Shown here in pieces: positions 10,396 to 18,649 of a stretch of DNA of 64,000 nucleotides (positions are counted from its first letter, which is position 1; every line of letters starts with the position of its first letter). A model generated the notes under the pieces. That model was given only the letters and a program-made list of their open reading frames with translations. It did no database searches and was not told where the DNA came from. A program made the translations under genes and the position numbers. Location: NCBI RefSeq assembly GCF_008364795.1, contig NZ_VTTM01000003.1, positions 372,001-436,000 on the forward strand, in the 5' to 3' direction. The DNA is from Azospirillum oryzae. GTDB lineage: Bacteria > Pseudomonadota > Alphaproteobacteria > Azospirillales > Azospirillaceae.

Positions 10396-10836
10396 ATGGC
10401 CGATTGTCTGGACATCCTGGTTGCCGAGGACGATCCCTGCATCGCCGCGATGCTGGCCGATATTCTGGATGAACTGGGGCACCGCGTCGTTGGTGTCGTG
10501 GACACCGCCGAGGCTGCGATTGGCTTTACCACGGAAAAATCGTTCGACGTGGCGTTGATTGACGTCTGGCTGGCTTATGGTTCGAATGGGCTGACCGCCG
10601 TCCGGCATTTGACCGACCGGAACGGTATTCCCGTGATCGTGTGCAGCGGGCATGCGGCCGCCCAAGATGCGCGGGCTGCCGGTGCCATCGCCTTCCTGGA
10701 GAAGCCGTTCCGGATCACTGACTTGGAACGCGCGTTGGAGATAGTCATGGAGGCCGAAACTCCGGCCGACCCTACGGTGACCGGTGCGAAGGTGAAGCTG
10801 TTGGCAGCACATGCACCGTCACCTGCCGGTCGGTAG
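10396..10836 (+). CDS. Stand-alone response regulator receiver protein (CheY-like)
   Basis: This 146-residue protein is a single receiver domain without an output domain. The acidic pair is Glu11-Asp12 in LVAEDDPCIAAML, the phospho-acceptor is Asp56 in VALIDVWLAYG, Ser84 follows in IVCSGHA, and the conserved Lys103 lies in FLEKPFRITDLERAL. The phosphorylation pocket therefore looks intact. Such proteins act as phosphotransfer intermediates or bind a partner directly. No histidine kinase is adjacent, so the partner is encoded elsewhere. The ATG is preceded by GGGAGGAAGGA, a strong ribosome-binding site. A copy of the dispersed repeat begins 12 bp after the stop codon. Confidence 0.88.
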   Translation: MADCLDILVAEDDPCIAAMLADILDELGHRVVGVVDTAEAAIGFTTEKSFDVALIDVWLAYGSNGLTAVRHLTDRNGIPVIVCSGHAAAQDARAAGAIAFLEKPFRITDLERALEIVMEAETPADPTVTGAKVKLLAAHAPSPAGR

Positions 10837-10848
10837 CATCGCCTCGAG

Positions 10849-11027
10849 GTATAGGCCTTGAACCCGTGGAAGCAAAGAGGGCAGCAGGTGCGCCAAGCGC
10901 GCACAACTCGGGAGTTGCCTATCCGTCAACGGTCCCTCTTTAGAGTCCATGATTCTACCGGTTTTACCAAGATAAGTCATTGATATAGATGTAGAAAATT
11001 TATGCTGCACCACAGCATTTTTTTTCC
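10849..11027 (+). repeat. Dispersed ~175-bp repeat, copy R1, ending in terminator-like hairpin
   Basis: The first of three related intergenic elements. Shared blocks are a left block containing AGGCCTTGAACCCGTG, a middle block with the hairpin CAACTCGGGAGTTG, and a highly conserved block CTTTAGAGTC(C/T)ATGATTCTACCGG. R1 ends with ATGCTG-caccA-CAGCAT followed by eight Ts, a canonical rho-independent terminator on the plus strand. It is about 80 percent alike to R3 by eye. It may be a small RNA gene, a MITE or a 3'-end regulatory element. On the minus strand a frame reading YLGKTGRIMDSKEGPL is preserved in R1 and nearly so in R3. Confidence 0.75.
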
Positions 11028-11251
11028 TGCTTCGGTGCAACCGTTTGCCGCCAGCTGTTTGCTGGGCCGCCGCCGCATCCTGATACGCCTCGCATTCCGC
11101 CCGCTCTGCTTATCGTCGTGAATGCATTCCTGGTGTTCGTCGCATTCAGTGCGCTGGTCGGAAATTGGTTCGGGAGAACCGGAGGAGGTTAAGTTGCATC
11201 TTCCATCATGGTGGATCCGCTGTGATTGCTCCCATCGTCTGACGTTTGACC

Positions 11252-11425
11252 GTGGTACAGGCCTTGCTCCGGTGGAAGCAGAGAGGTCAGAGGGCATGCT
11301 GGGCAGACAGCCGCGGAGTATCCTGTTCGCCAGCGTTCCCGCTTTAGAGTCTATGATTCTACCGGTTTTCCGAGGGTAAGGAATTGATAGAAAAGAATAT
11401 TATTTATGCTGCGCCGCAACATTTA
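11252..11425 (+). repeat. Dispersed ~175-bp repeat, copy R2, divergent middle
   Basis: It begins GTGGTACAGGCCTTG like R3, loses similarity in the middle third (no CAACTC hairpin), then regains the strongly conserved CTTTAGAGTCTATGATTC block and the tail TTTATGCTGCGCCGCAACAT. The terminal hairpin is weakened and the T run is lost. It is in the same orientation as R1 and starts 225 bp after R1 ends. Confidence 0.7.
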
Positions 11426-11467
11426 GTTCTCGAAGGACCGGGGCATCATCGCGTAGCGACGGGGTCT

Positions 11468-12373
11468 TCATGCTGAGCTCAATCCGCGCGCATACGCCGT
11501 GGGCGATACGCCGACATGACGGGCGAAGGCCACGCTGAAGGCGCTCGCCGAGCCATAGCCCACGCGCTCGGCGATGTCCACGATGCCTCCTTCCCGTCGC
11601 CGCAGCAGGTCCTTTGCCAAGGCCATGCGCCAGTCGAGCAGATAGTCCATCGGCGTCATGCCCACGGTCCGTCTGAACCTGTCGAAGAACGCCGACCGGG
11701 AGAGCGCCGCTTCCTTCGCCAACTGCGCGACCGTCCAAGGCCAGGTTGGACGCTCGTGGATCCGCCTCAGGGCAACGGCGATACGCTCGTCGCCGAGGCC
11801 CCGCAGCAGGCCTGGCGACCCTCCCGCCCCCGTCGTGGAGCGGAGTGCCTCGATGAGCAGAACCTCAAGCAGCCGCGCCAGAACGACGTCCCGAGCGGGT
11901 CGGTGCGTACGCGATTCCTCATTCACCAGCTGCACCAGCGCGGTCAGCCTTTTTTCCCCGCGGATGTGGACGAGTTGCGGAAGAAGCGAGACCAGAAGGG
12001 CGGCGTCGGTCGAACCGAATGCGCAGTAGCCGATGAGATTGCGGACCTCCGGCTGGCGGTCTCTATGACCGAGCAGGAACTCGCCCGGGGCCAATTCGAC
12101 CGGCACGGTGTCGTCGGCGTCCGCGGCCATCGGCTCCATGCTCGACATGGAGAAGTCGTATGCAGCGGGGATCAAGACGAAGTCGTCATTTTCCAGGGTG
12201 ATGGGGGCGCCTCCGCGGACCGTCAGGCGGCATGAGCCGCCCAGGACCACGCAGTAGAAGGGACGCCCGGCTTCCGAACGTCTGACCCGCCACGGACCCG
12301 CCGCTTGAACGATCTTCGAGAAGGAGGCCCGCGGCTGTAGCAGGCCGACCACCTGTGCCAGTGGATCGCTCAA
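11468..12373 (-). CDS. AraC-family transcriptional regulator with cupin sensor
   Basis: The 301-residue protein has an N-terminal cupin sensor (about residues 20-190, with FYCVVLGGSCRLTVRGG and ENDDFVLIPAAYDFS) and a C-terminal double helix-turn-helix. The first HTH is WTVAQLAKEAALSRSAFFDRF and the second VDIAERVGYGSASAFSVAFAR, followed by the family-typical VGVSPTAYARG. The start is TTG at 12373, supported by the normal cupin N-terminus SDPLAQVVGLLQPR. The gene is divergent from a short-chain dehydrogenase, with 99 bp between them, which is the usual arrangement for an AraC activator and its target. Confidence 0.88.
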   Translation of the reverse strand: MSDPLAQVVGLLQPRASFSKIVQAAGPWRVRRSEAGRPFYCVVLGGSCRLTVRGGAPITLENDDFVLIPAAYDFSMSSMEPMAADADDTVPVELAPGEFLLGHRDRQPEVRNLIGYCAFGSTDAALLVSLLPQLVHIRGEKRLTALVQLVNEESRTHRPARDVVLARLLEVLLIEALRSTTGAGGSPGLLRGLGDERIAVALRRIHERPTWPWTVAQLAKEAALSRSAFFDRFRRTVGMTPMDYLLDWRMALAKDLLRRREGGIVDIAERVGYGSASAFSVAFARHVGVSPTAYARGLSSA

Positions 12374-12472
12374 TTCCGGACTCGCGAAAATGAATCTTGG
12401 ACTTGTGATGGTAGGGAGTCCGGGCGGGACCGTCTATGGTTGGTTGATCGATTCATCGACAGGAACATGCTC

Positions 12473-13210
12473 ATGAAGACCATTCTCATCACTGGATGTT
12501 CGTCCGGATTCGGCCTGGAAACGGCACGTTACTTCCTTGATCGCGACTGGACGGTCATCGCCACCATGCGCACGCCGCGCGAGGACCTTCAGCCCCGTTC
12601 CGAGCGACTGCGCATCGTCTCCCTGGATGTAATGGATGCCGACAGCATCCGCCGAGCCGTGAACGAGGCCGGGCCGATCGATGTCCTGGTCAACAATGCG
12701 GGGATTGGCTTGCTGGGCGCCCTGGAGGGCGTCCCGATGGAGACGGCACGCGAGGTCTTCGAGACGAACACCTTCGGCACGATGGCTATGACGCAGGCGG
12801 TACTGCCGCAGTTTCGCGAGCGGAGGTCCGGCGTGATAATCAACGTCACATCCAGTGTGACCCTCAAGCCACTGCACCTTCTGTCGGTCTACACGGCCAG
12901 CAAGGCGGCGGTGAACGCCTTCACCGAGTCCTTGGCGTTGGAGTTGGAGCCTTTCGGCGTACGTGCACACCTGGTGCTTCCGGGACGGGCGCCGGAGACG
13001 TCGTTCGGTGAAAGCGCTCGTTCCCGCATCCACATCCCCGAGCCGTATGCGCCTATGGCGCAGAGCGTCTTCGCAGCTTGGCAACAGTCCACCACTGTCA
13101 CTCGGGCACTCGACGTCGCGGAAGCGGTGTGGCGCGTGGCGAACGATCCATCCTGTCCGATGCGTCTTGCGGCCGGTGCGGATGCCGTGGCGCTCACTTC
13201 AGCAGCATGA
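12473..13210 (+). CDS. Short-chain dehydrogenase/reductase
   Basis: This is a 245-residue classical SDR oxidoreductase. The dinucleotide motif TGCSSGFG follows the first strand, the NNAG motif is in VLVNNAGIGLLGALEG, and the catalytic Ser-Tyr-Lys set appears as INVTSSVTLKP followed by YTASKAAVNAF. The start at ATG 12473 has AGGAA eight bases upstream; ATG 12467 is two codons longer. The Asp at DVMDADS after the second sheet suggests how cofactor is bound, but NAD versus NADP preference is not certain. The divergent AraC gene probably controls it. The substrate is unknown. Confidence 0.88.
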   Translation: MKTILITGCSSGFGLETARYFLDRDWTVIATMRTPREDLQPRSERLRIVSLDVMDADSIRRAVNEAGPIDVLVNNAGIGLLGALEGVPMETAREVFETNTFGTMAMTQAVLPQFRERRSGVIINVTSSVTLKPLHLLSVYTASKAAVNAFTESLALELEPFGVRAHLVLPGRAPETSFGESARSRIHIPEPYAPMAQSVFAAWQQSTTVTRALDVAEAVWRVANDPSCPMRLAAGADAVALTSAA

Positions 13211-13264
13211 TCGTTTTCGCAAGTGCGACTGGCCCGGCGGTCGGGAATCCAGCACAATCCCGGC

Positions 13265-15448
13265 ATGAGCGGGCAAGCCATCGCGTCATCGACGGAGTCC
13301 CTGGCAGGGCTGGTGGAGCGCGTGACCTTTCACAGCGCCGAGACCGGCTTTTGCGTGCTCCGGGTGAAGGTCCGCGGACATCGGGACTTGGTTGTCGTCG
13401 TCGGCCATGCGGCGATGATCTCGGCCGGGGAATGGATCCAGGCGAGCGGCAGCTGGGTCAACGATCGCACCCACGGCCTCCAATTCAAGGCCACCTTCCT
13501 GAAGGCAACCCAGCCGACCACGCTGGAGGGCATCGAGAAGTACCTGGGATCTGGGATGATCAAGGGCATCGGCCCGGTCTACGCGAAGAAGCTGGTGAAG
13601 GCATTCGGCGAGGCCGTGTTCGACGTCATCGAGGCCGAGCCCGGTCGCCTGCAAGAGGTCACGGGCATCGGGCCCAGGCGGGCCGACCGCATCGTCAAAG
13701 GATGGGCCGACCAGCGGGCGATCAGGGAGATCATGCTGTTCCTGCACGCCAACGGCGTCGGGACCTCCAGGGCGGTCCGCATCTACAAGACCTACGGGCA
13801 GGAGGCGATCCAACTCATCACCGAGAACCCATACCGGCTGGCCAGGGACATCCGTGGCATCGGCTTCAAGACCGCTGATGCCATCGCGGCCAAGCTGGGC
13901 ATCGAGAAGACGGCCATGGTCCGCGTCCGGGCAGGCATCGGCTATGCGCTGGCCGAGGCTATGGACGAGGGGCACTGCGGCCTGCCGGTGGAGGACCTGG
14001 AGAAGCTGGCCAGCGAACTCCTGGAGGTCGCCACCGATCTGGTGGCCGAGGCGCTGACGGACGAGCTTCGTGACGGGGCCGTCATCGCCGATCAGTTGGA
14101 GGGCAGGGACTGCGTCTTCCTGGCCGGACTGTACCGGGCCGAGCAGGCCATCGCCGCCCGGTTACGGGGACTTGCGGCCGGGACGCTGCCCTGGCCCGCC
14201 ATCGACATGCAGAAGGCGCTGGAGTGGGTGGAGGGAAAGACGGGACTGACGCTGGCGCCGAGCCAGCGGGAGGCTGTCCGGCTTGCTCTGGCCTCCAAGG
14301 TCATGGTCATCACCGGCGGCCCGGGCGTTGGCAAGACGACCCTGGTGAATTCCATCCTGAAAATTCTGGCCGCCAAGCACATCCGCATCCTGCTGTGCGC
14401 CCCGACCGGCCGGGCGGCCAAGCGGCTCTCGGAGAGCACCGGGCTGGAGGCCAGGACCATCCACCGGATGCTCGCCTTCGACCCGGCTGCCGGAAGCTTC
14501 AAGCACAGCGAGGAGAACCGGTTGGAATGCGATCTGCTCGTCGTCGACGAGACGTCCATGGTGGACGTGCCGCTGATGAACGCGCTGCTGAAGGCGACCC
14601 CCGACAGGTCGGCCCTCGTCTTGGTCGGCGATGTCGACCAGTTGCCGTCGGTGGGGCCGGGGCAGGTGCTCGCCGACGTGATCGCTTCCGGCGCCGTGCC
14701 CGTGGTGCGCCTGACCGAGGTCTTCCGACAGGCGGCGGCTAGCCGCATCATCGTCAATGCCCACCGCATCAATCAGGGCCAGATGCCGGATCTGACACCC
14801 ATAGAGGGCTCGGACTTCTACTTCGTCGAGGCGGCAGAACCCGAGAACGGTGTTCGCAAGGTCATCGAAGTCGTTCGGAACAGGATCCCGAAGCGCTTCG
14901 GCCTCGACCCCGTGCGCGATGTCCAGGTGCTCTGTCCGATGAACCGCGGGGGCCTCGGCGCCCGGTCGTTGAACGTGGAACTCCAGGCGGTCCTGAACCC
15001 GCCGGGCGATGTCCGGGTGGAGCGCTTCGGCTGGACCTACTGCGTTGGCGACAAGGTGATGCAAACCGAGAACGACTACGAGAAGGAGGTCTACAACGGC
15101 GACCTGGGCGTCATCACCGCCATGGATCCGGAGAACAGCGAACTGCTGATCGACTTCGACGGCCGGGAGGTTCCCTACGACTTCGGCGAGCTCGACCGGG
15201 TATCACTGGCCTACGCGACGACGATCCACAAGAGCCAGGGCTCGGAATACCCGGCCGTCGTCATCCCGCTGGCGATGCAGCACTGGAGCATGCTCAGGCG
15301 CAATCTCGTCTACACCGGCGTCACCCGCGGGAAGCGACTGGTAGTCATCGTGGGGCAGCGGAAGGCGCTCGGGATGGCGGTTCGGGCACGGCAGGAAGGG
15401 CGCCGGTGGTCGAAGCTGAAGGAATGGCTTCTAGCAAAGTCGGCCTGA
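13265..15448 (+). CDS. recD2: RecD2-type ATP-dependent DNA helicase (SF1B)
   Basis: The 727-residue protein is a RecD-like helicase without RecBC partners nearby. An N-terminal OB-like region (LVERVTFHSAETGFCVLRVK) is followed by tandem helix-hairpin-helix motifs (GIGPVYAKKLVKAFG, GIGPRRADRIVKGW, GIGFKTADAIAAKLG), both typical of RecD2. The Walker A motif GGPGVGKTT is near residue 351, Walker B is LLVVDETSMV, motif III is VGDVDQLPSVGPG and the C-terminal motif VI region is YTGVTRGKRLVVIVG, with IHKSQGSEYPAVV before it. RecD2 unwinds 5'-3' and helps in repair or fork processing. ATG 13265 was chosen over a longer GTG/TTG frame overlapping the SDR end. A copy of the dispersed repeat (R3) follows the stop by 32 bp. 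Confidence 0.93.
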   Translation: MSGQAIASSTESLAGLVERVTFHSAETGFCVLRVKVRGHRDLVVVVGHAAMISAGEWIQASGSWVNDRTHGLQFKATFLKATQPTTLEGIEKYLGSGMIKGIGPVYAKKLVKAFGEAVFDVIEAEPGRLQEVTGIGPRRADRIVKGWADQRAIREIMLFLHANGVGTSRAVRIYKTYGQEAIQLITENPYRLARDIRGIGFKTADAIAAKLGIEKTAMVRVRAGIGYALAEAMDEGHCGLPVEDLEKLASELLEVATDLVAEALTDELRDGAVIADQLEGRDCVFLAGLYRAEQAIAARLRGLAAGTLPWPAIDMQKALEWVEGKTGLTLAPSQREAVRLALASKVMVITGGPGVGKTTLVNSILKILAAKHIRILLCAPTGRAAKRLSESTGLEARTIHRMLAFDPAAGSFKHSEENRLECDLLVVDETSMVDVPLMNALLKATPDRSALVLVGDVDQLPSVGPGQVLADVIASGAVPVVRLTEVFRQAAASRIIVNAHRINQGQMPDLTPIEGSDFYFVEAAEPENGVRKVIEVVRNRIPKRFGLDPVRDVQVLCPMNRGGLGARSLNVELQAVLNPPGDVRVERFGWTYCVGDKVMQTENDYEKEVYNGDLGVITAMDPENSELLIDFDGREVPYDFGELDRVSLAYATTIHKSQGSEYPAVVIPLAMQHWSMLRRNLVYTGVTRGKRLVVIVGQRKALGMAVRARQEGRRWSKLKEWLLAKSA

Positions 15449-15480
15449 CCGTTGTGGGAAGGTCTTCATCTTGCCCAAGG

Positions 15481-15655
15481 GTGGTACAGGCCTTGAACCC
15501 GTGAAAGCAAAGGGGGTGGCCGGTGCGCCAAGCGCGCACAACTCGAGAGTTGCCTAACCGTCAGCGGTCCCTCTTTAGAGTCTATGATTCTACCGGTTTT
15601 CCCAAGATAATACATTGATATGAATGAAGAAAATTTACGCCGCGCCGCAGCATTC
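15481..15655 (+). repeat. Dispersed ~175-bp repeat, copy R3
   Basis: This copy aligns end to end with R1: GTGGTACAGGCCTTGAACC at the left, GCGCCAAGCGCGCACAACTC in the middle with a small CAACTC-GA-GAGTTG hairpin, the conserved CTTTAGAGTCTATGATTC block, and a degraded terminal hairpin without a long T run. Same orientation as R1 and R2, 3' of the recD2 gene. All three copies lie directly after or between genes, none inside one. Confidence 0.75.
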
Positions 15656-15809
15656 TGTTCTGCGGCCACCTTCCCCCCTATCCAGCGAGCTTCAGTCACC
15701 GGCCCGACGAGGACTTCGTGCATCGGAACGTGTCGGGTTCCGGCCCAGTCGTCGATGCACAGACACGATCCTCCGGAGGAGGCTTTCCCACCGGGAGCAG
15801 AAGGTGGTC

Positions 15810-16118
15810 TCAGTCGAGCATGGTTGGTGTGCCGGGAGGTCGTCGTTGTCGGTCATCCAGTAGACCGGCATCGCGCAGCAGCATCGCCCAGACTTGTTCA
15901 TAGTCACCCCAGTCCGCCTTCTCAGGCGCTCGGCGCCACAACCGAGCCACGCAATCCGGGCAGAGCGTTACGATTTCGAAAATCAACCACCAGTCCCGCC
16001 CATCCAGAGCATTGGGTCCGAACCATACTTGGTCCGGGCGCCGACCGCAGCGTGCGCACCGGTCGACTCTGGGTCCGCCCCGGCATCGTGATGCCTTCTG
16101 TCGGCTGGGGAAGCTCAT
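15810..16118 (-). CDS. Small zinc-ribbon protein of unknown function
   Basis: The 102-residue protein has two CxxC pairs about 33 residues apart: CARC in VDRCARCGRRPDQVW and CPDC in FEIVTLCPDCVARLW. Between them lies a Trp-rich WFGPNALDGRDWWLIFE segment. This is the layout of a small zinc ribbon. The C-terminus (GDYEQVWAMLLRDAGLLDD) is predicted helical. I do not recognise a named family. It starts at ATG 16118; ATG 16154 is an alternative. It lies 154 bp after the FtsH-like protease gene on the same strand and could be the last gene of that LexA-controlled operon. Confidence 0.6.
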   Translation of the reverse strand: MSFPSRQKASRCRGGPRVDRCARCGRRPDQVWFGPNALDGRDWWLIFEIVTLCPDCVARLWRRAPEKADWGDYEQVWAMLLRDAGLLDDRQRRPPGTPTMLD

Positions 16119-16272
16119 GGCGACGAGACCTCCTCGATCCAGGCGCTGGGCCATCCCGGACATCTCCTATTTGGCGTCCCAGCAGCGGCCGATAAATGCT
16201 GCTTTTCACAAGGTCCAGTGCCAAGCGCTCGTTTCCGGCCAAACGGACTGAGGCCTGATACACACCGGCCGG

Positions 16273-18288
16273 TCAGATCCGCATGTCGCTGACCAACGCG
16301 TCGATCTCCCTGCCGCCAACCGTCTCCCGATCGATCAACAGTTGGGCCACGGCATCCAGATCTTTGCGGCGAATGGTGATCAGGTCTTTGGCCTCGGCAT
16401 AGGCGGTCGCCAACATAGCGGTGATGCGCCTGCCTAGGTCTGGGCGGGCAGTAAGCATCGCCGCCAATGCATCCGGTGTTGGCATGCCGCGCCAGAGCAG
16501 CCCATCTTCACCATCGTCAAGTCCATAGGCGTGTAGTGCCGAAACCGCCAGAGCAGTCGCCCGTGCCAAGTCACTGTCCGCGCTGCCGCCCGCTCCAGCC
16601 GACACGTCGCCGAAGACCACCTCCTCGGCCGCACGACCGCCCAACAGCATTCGGAGCTCTCCGGCAATCTCCTTGCGTGTCATAAGCCCCCGGTGCCTAC
16701 GGTCGGACACGACACCACCTTGGGCATCTCCGGTTTCTCGGATCGAAGCGATGACCAAGGCGCCCGGACGCTCGACTGCCAGCACCAGTGCGTGCCCAGC
16801 CTCATGAATGGCGTAACGGTAGACCTCTTCGGTGGATCGGGCATGCCGTGTCCCGCGGATCTCCTCCAGCAGGTCGTCTCCTGTCATTGCTCGGCTGCTA
16901 TGACGGGCATGTCTCCGAGCACAGCGCACCCAGCGCTCGCAGTCAGCGCCGGTGCCGCCCAGGGCCAGCAACGCTGCGGCGGCAAGGTCGACGTTCGGAA
17001 GGTCACCACCAAGATGGTGCCGAAGGATCCTCTCCAGCGCTTCCTGGTTCGGTCGCGGAACAAGAATGGCTCGGTCAAGCCGCCCCGACCGGAGGATGGC
17101 CGGATCCATGCGATCCGGCGTGTTGCAGGCGCCGACCACGACAACGCCTTCACGTCCTCCGACACCGTCGAGCTCTTCAAGGAAGCCGTTTACGACCTGG
17201 GTGCTGTAATCCCTGTATTCATGCATGAAGGAAGCCCGATCACCGAACGAGTCGATCTCGTCGATGAACAGGATGCTCGGAGCCATGGCGCGCGCCTCGT
17301 TGAAGGTCGCACGCATCGCCTTGAGCATGTCGCCCAAGTGTCCAGCTGCCTGCCACTGGTACAAGGAACCGCAGATCAGCGGAACGCCACACGTCCCTGC
17401 CAGAGCCCTTGCGAAAGTCGTCTTGCCTGTGCCGGGTGGACCGAACAGCAGGGCGCCACGGTCGACTGTCGACCAAGGTAGACAACCGCGCCGGAATTCC
17501 GCGAGATCGCGCGCCAGCGCTGTTCCCCAGGCGACCGCCTCATCCATTCCATGCATCTGGTCCAGGGTCAGCTGAGGACGAAGATTGGCCTTGCGCTCGA
17601 GAAGCCGCAGCAAGCGAGCCGCATAGGCATCCGCGTTCCGGTCGGGGCGCCAAGCCAAACGCAGGGCCTCAATGGTGATCAAGCTGTGTAGTCGATCGGG
17701 GATCTCAACCGATGGACGACAGCCGGTCAGCATGCCGACCACCATGGTCAAAGCCTCTCTGTTCATCTGTGGGACAACGACACGAATTTCGGCGACCTGG
17801 ATCAGGGCACGTGGAAGGTGTCGTTCGGGCGACTGGCTAAATCCCACGACCGAGCATCCTGCACCGAGAATCGCTGATACCCCCTCGTTCCCCACGTCCG
17901 GCCGATGATGCTGCTCAGTACCGTCGCGGCTGTATGCCACCCAGCAGGAGCCCTCGAATGGCTCCCAACCGAATGACCGCTTTAAGGCATCACCGGTTGC
18001 GCCTCTGATTAGATCCGGCCAGACCAGTTCGCCCCAGACTATAGATATGAGATCAACCCACTCAGCCGCGGGAACCTCGACAATCACGGCCATGGGCTCG
18101 TTGGCCGCCAACATTTCCTTCTGCTGCGGTGCAGCGTCCAGTGCGCGGCGGAGGAGTTCGAAAGCCGCTGCCTCTGCTGGGTCGTCAGGCGTTTCGTCGC
18201 GGACCGCTGCATCCAAGCCTGAATCCATCACCGTGGGGCCATGGAGCTTCGTGGTGAATCCGCTGCTCATGTCGCTCGCTGGAGCCAT
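16273..18288 (-). CDS. Cytosolic AAA+ ATPase with M41 (FtsH-like) peptidase domain
   Basis: This 671-residue protein combines an unfamiliar N-terminal region (about 1-260) with an FtsH-type AAA+ module and a zinc peptidase. Walker A is GPPGTGKT at 283-290, Walker B ILFIDEID at 339-346, and the arginine-finger helix DPAILRSGRLDR near 395-406. The peptidase HEAGH is at 495-499 and the third ligand is probably Asp573 in ADSDLARAT. Unlike FtsH it has no hydrophobic membrane segment, and the pore loop region reads YQWQAAGHLG instead of the FtsH FVGVGA type. It follows a 48-aa gene by 40 bp, and both appear to be under a LexA box. It would act as an ATP-dependent protease in the cytosol; the substrate is unknown. 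Confidence 0.85.
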   Translation of the reverse strand: MAPASDMSSGFTTKLHGPTVMDSGLDAAVRDETPDDPAEAAAFELLRRALDAAPQQKEMLAANEPMAVIVEVPAAEWVDLISIVWGELVWPDLIRGATGDALKRSFGWEPFEGSCWVAYSRDGTEQHHRPDVGNEGVSAILGAGCSVVGFSQSPERHLPRALIQVAEIRVVVPQMNREALTMVVGMLTGCRPSVEIPDRLHSLITIEALRLAWRPDRNADAYAARLLRLLERKANLRPQLTLDQMHGMDEAVAWGTALARDLAEFRRGCLPWSTVDRGALLFGPPGTGKTTFARALAGTCGVPLICGSLYQWQAAGHLGDMLKAMRATFNEARAMAPSILFIDEIDSFGDRASFMHEYRDYSTQVVNGFLEELDGVGGREGVVVVGACNTPDRMDPAILRSGRLDRAILVPRPNQEALERILRHHLGGDLPNVDLAAAALLALGGTGADCERWVRCARRHARHSSRAMTGDDLLEEIRGTRHARSTEEVYRYAIHEAGHALVLAVERPGALVIASIRETGDAQGGVVSDRRHRGLMTRKEIAGELRMLLGGRAAEEVVFGDVSAGAGGSADSDLARATALAVSALHAYGLDDGEDGLLWRGMPTPDALAAMLTARPDLGRRITAMLATAYAEAKDLITIRRKDLDAVAQLLIDRETVGGREIDALVSDMRI

Positions 18289-18328
18289 GGAGTTGTCTTT
18301 CGAGCCGGTTGGAACGTTGGCAAGCTGG

Positions 18329-18475
18329 TCAGTTCAATTCCTCAAGGACTTCGATAAGCGCGCGGGGCACCGGCAGGAACTGCCCGCAGGACAGCGTCAC
18401 GAAACGGTCGGTCCCGTCCTCATACAGTTCGCTCAAGAGATACGATCTGTCTGTCTGACACTGCTTCCTTCCCAT
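18329..18475 (-). CDS. 48-aa protein, first gene of a LexA-controlled operon
   Basis: The ATG at 18475 opens a 48-residue frame ending LPVPRALIEVLEELN. It has no signal peptide or membrane segment and is mixed in charge. A LexA box lies 18-33 bp upstream of its start, and the protease gene begins 40 bp after its stop, so it looks like the leader gene of the operon. A longer in-frame ATG at 18517 would begin inside or before the LexA box and is less likely. Function is unknown; an adaptor, substrate or regulator of the adjacent protease are possibilities. Confidence 0.55.
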   Translation of the reverse strand: MGRKQCQTDRSYLLSELYEDGTDRFVTLSCGQFLPVPRALIEVLEELN

Positions 18476-18493
18476 TGTCGGCTTCAGGATATT

Positions 18494-18508
18494 GTTCCTG
18501 TTTCGTTC
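18494..18508 (-). promoter_or_regulatory. LexA (SOS) box upstream of the AAA+/M41 protease operon
   Basis: GTTC, seven bases (CTGTTTC), GTTC on the plus strand: a perfect match to the alphaproteobacterial LexA operator, the same pattern as the imuA box at 9931. It ends 18 bp before the 48-aa gene. The second perfect match in the window occurring just at a promoter position makes chance unlikely. Confidence 0.75.
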
Positions 18509-18649
18509 CTGCGGCAATCAAGTTTTAGAAAGGGTTGCCGAGCGACGACACGGCTTCAGCCGCCTACCAAGCCAAGTTTTCGTCTGTTTCGCCGAAGGGG
18601 GTGCCACGTAATACCTGCGCCTCTTTTTCGCCGGGGGCTTTCAAGACGA

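Noticed and set aside
18494..18517. Longer 62-aa start for the small SOS gene at ATG 18517
   Set aside because: It would place the start codon upstream of the LexA box and translate the operator itself, so ATG 18475 is preferred.
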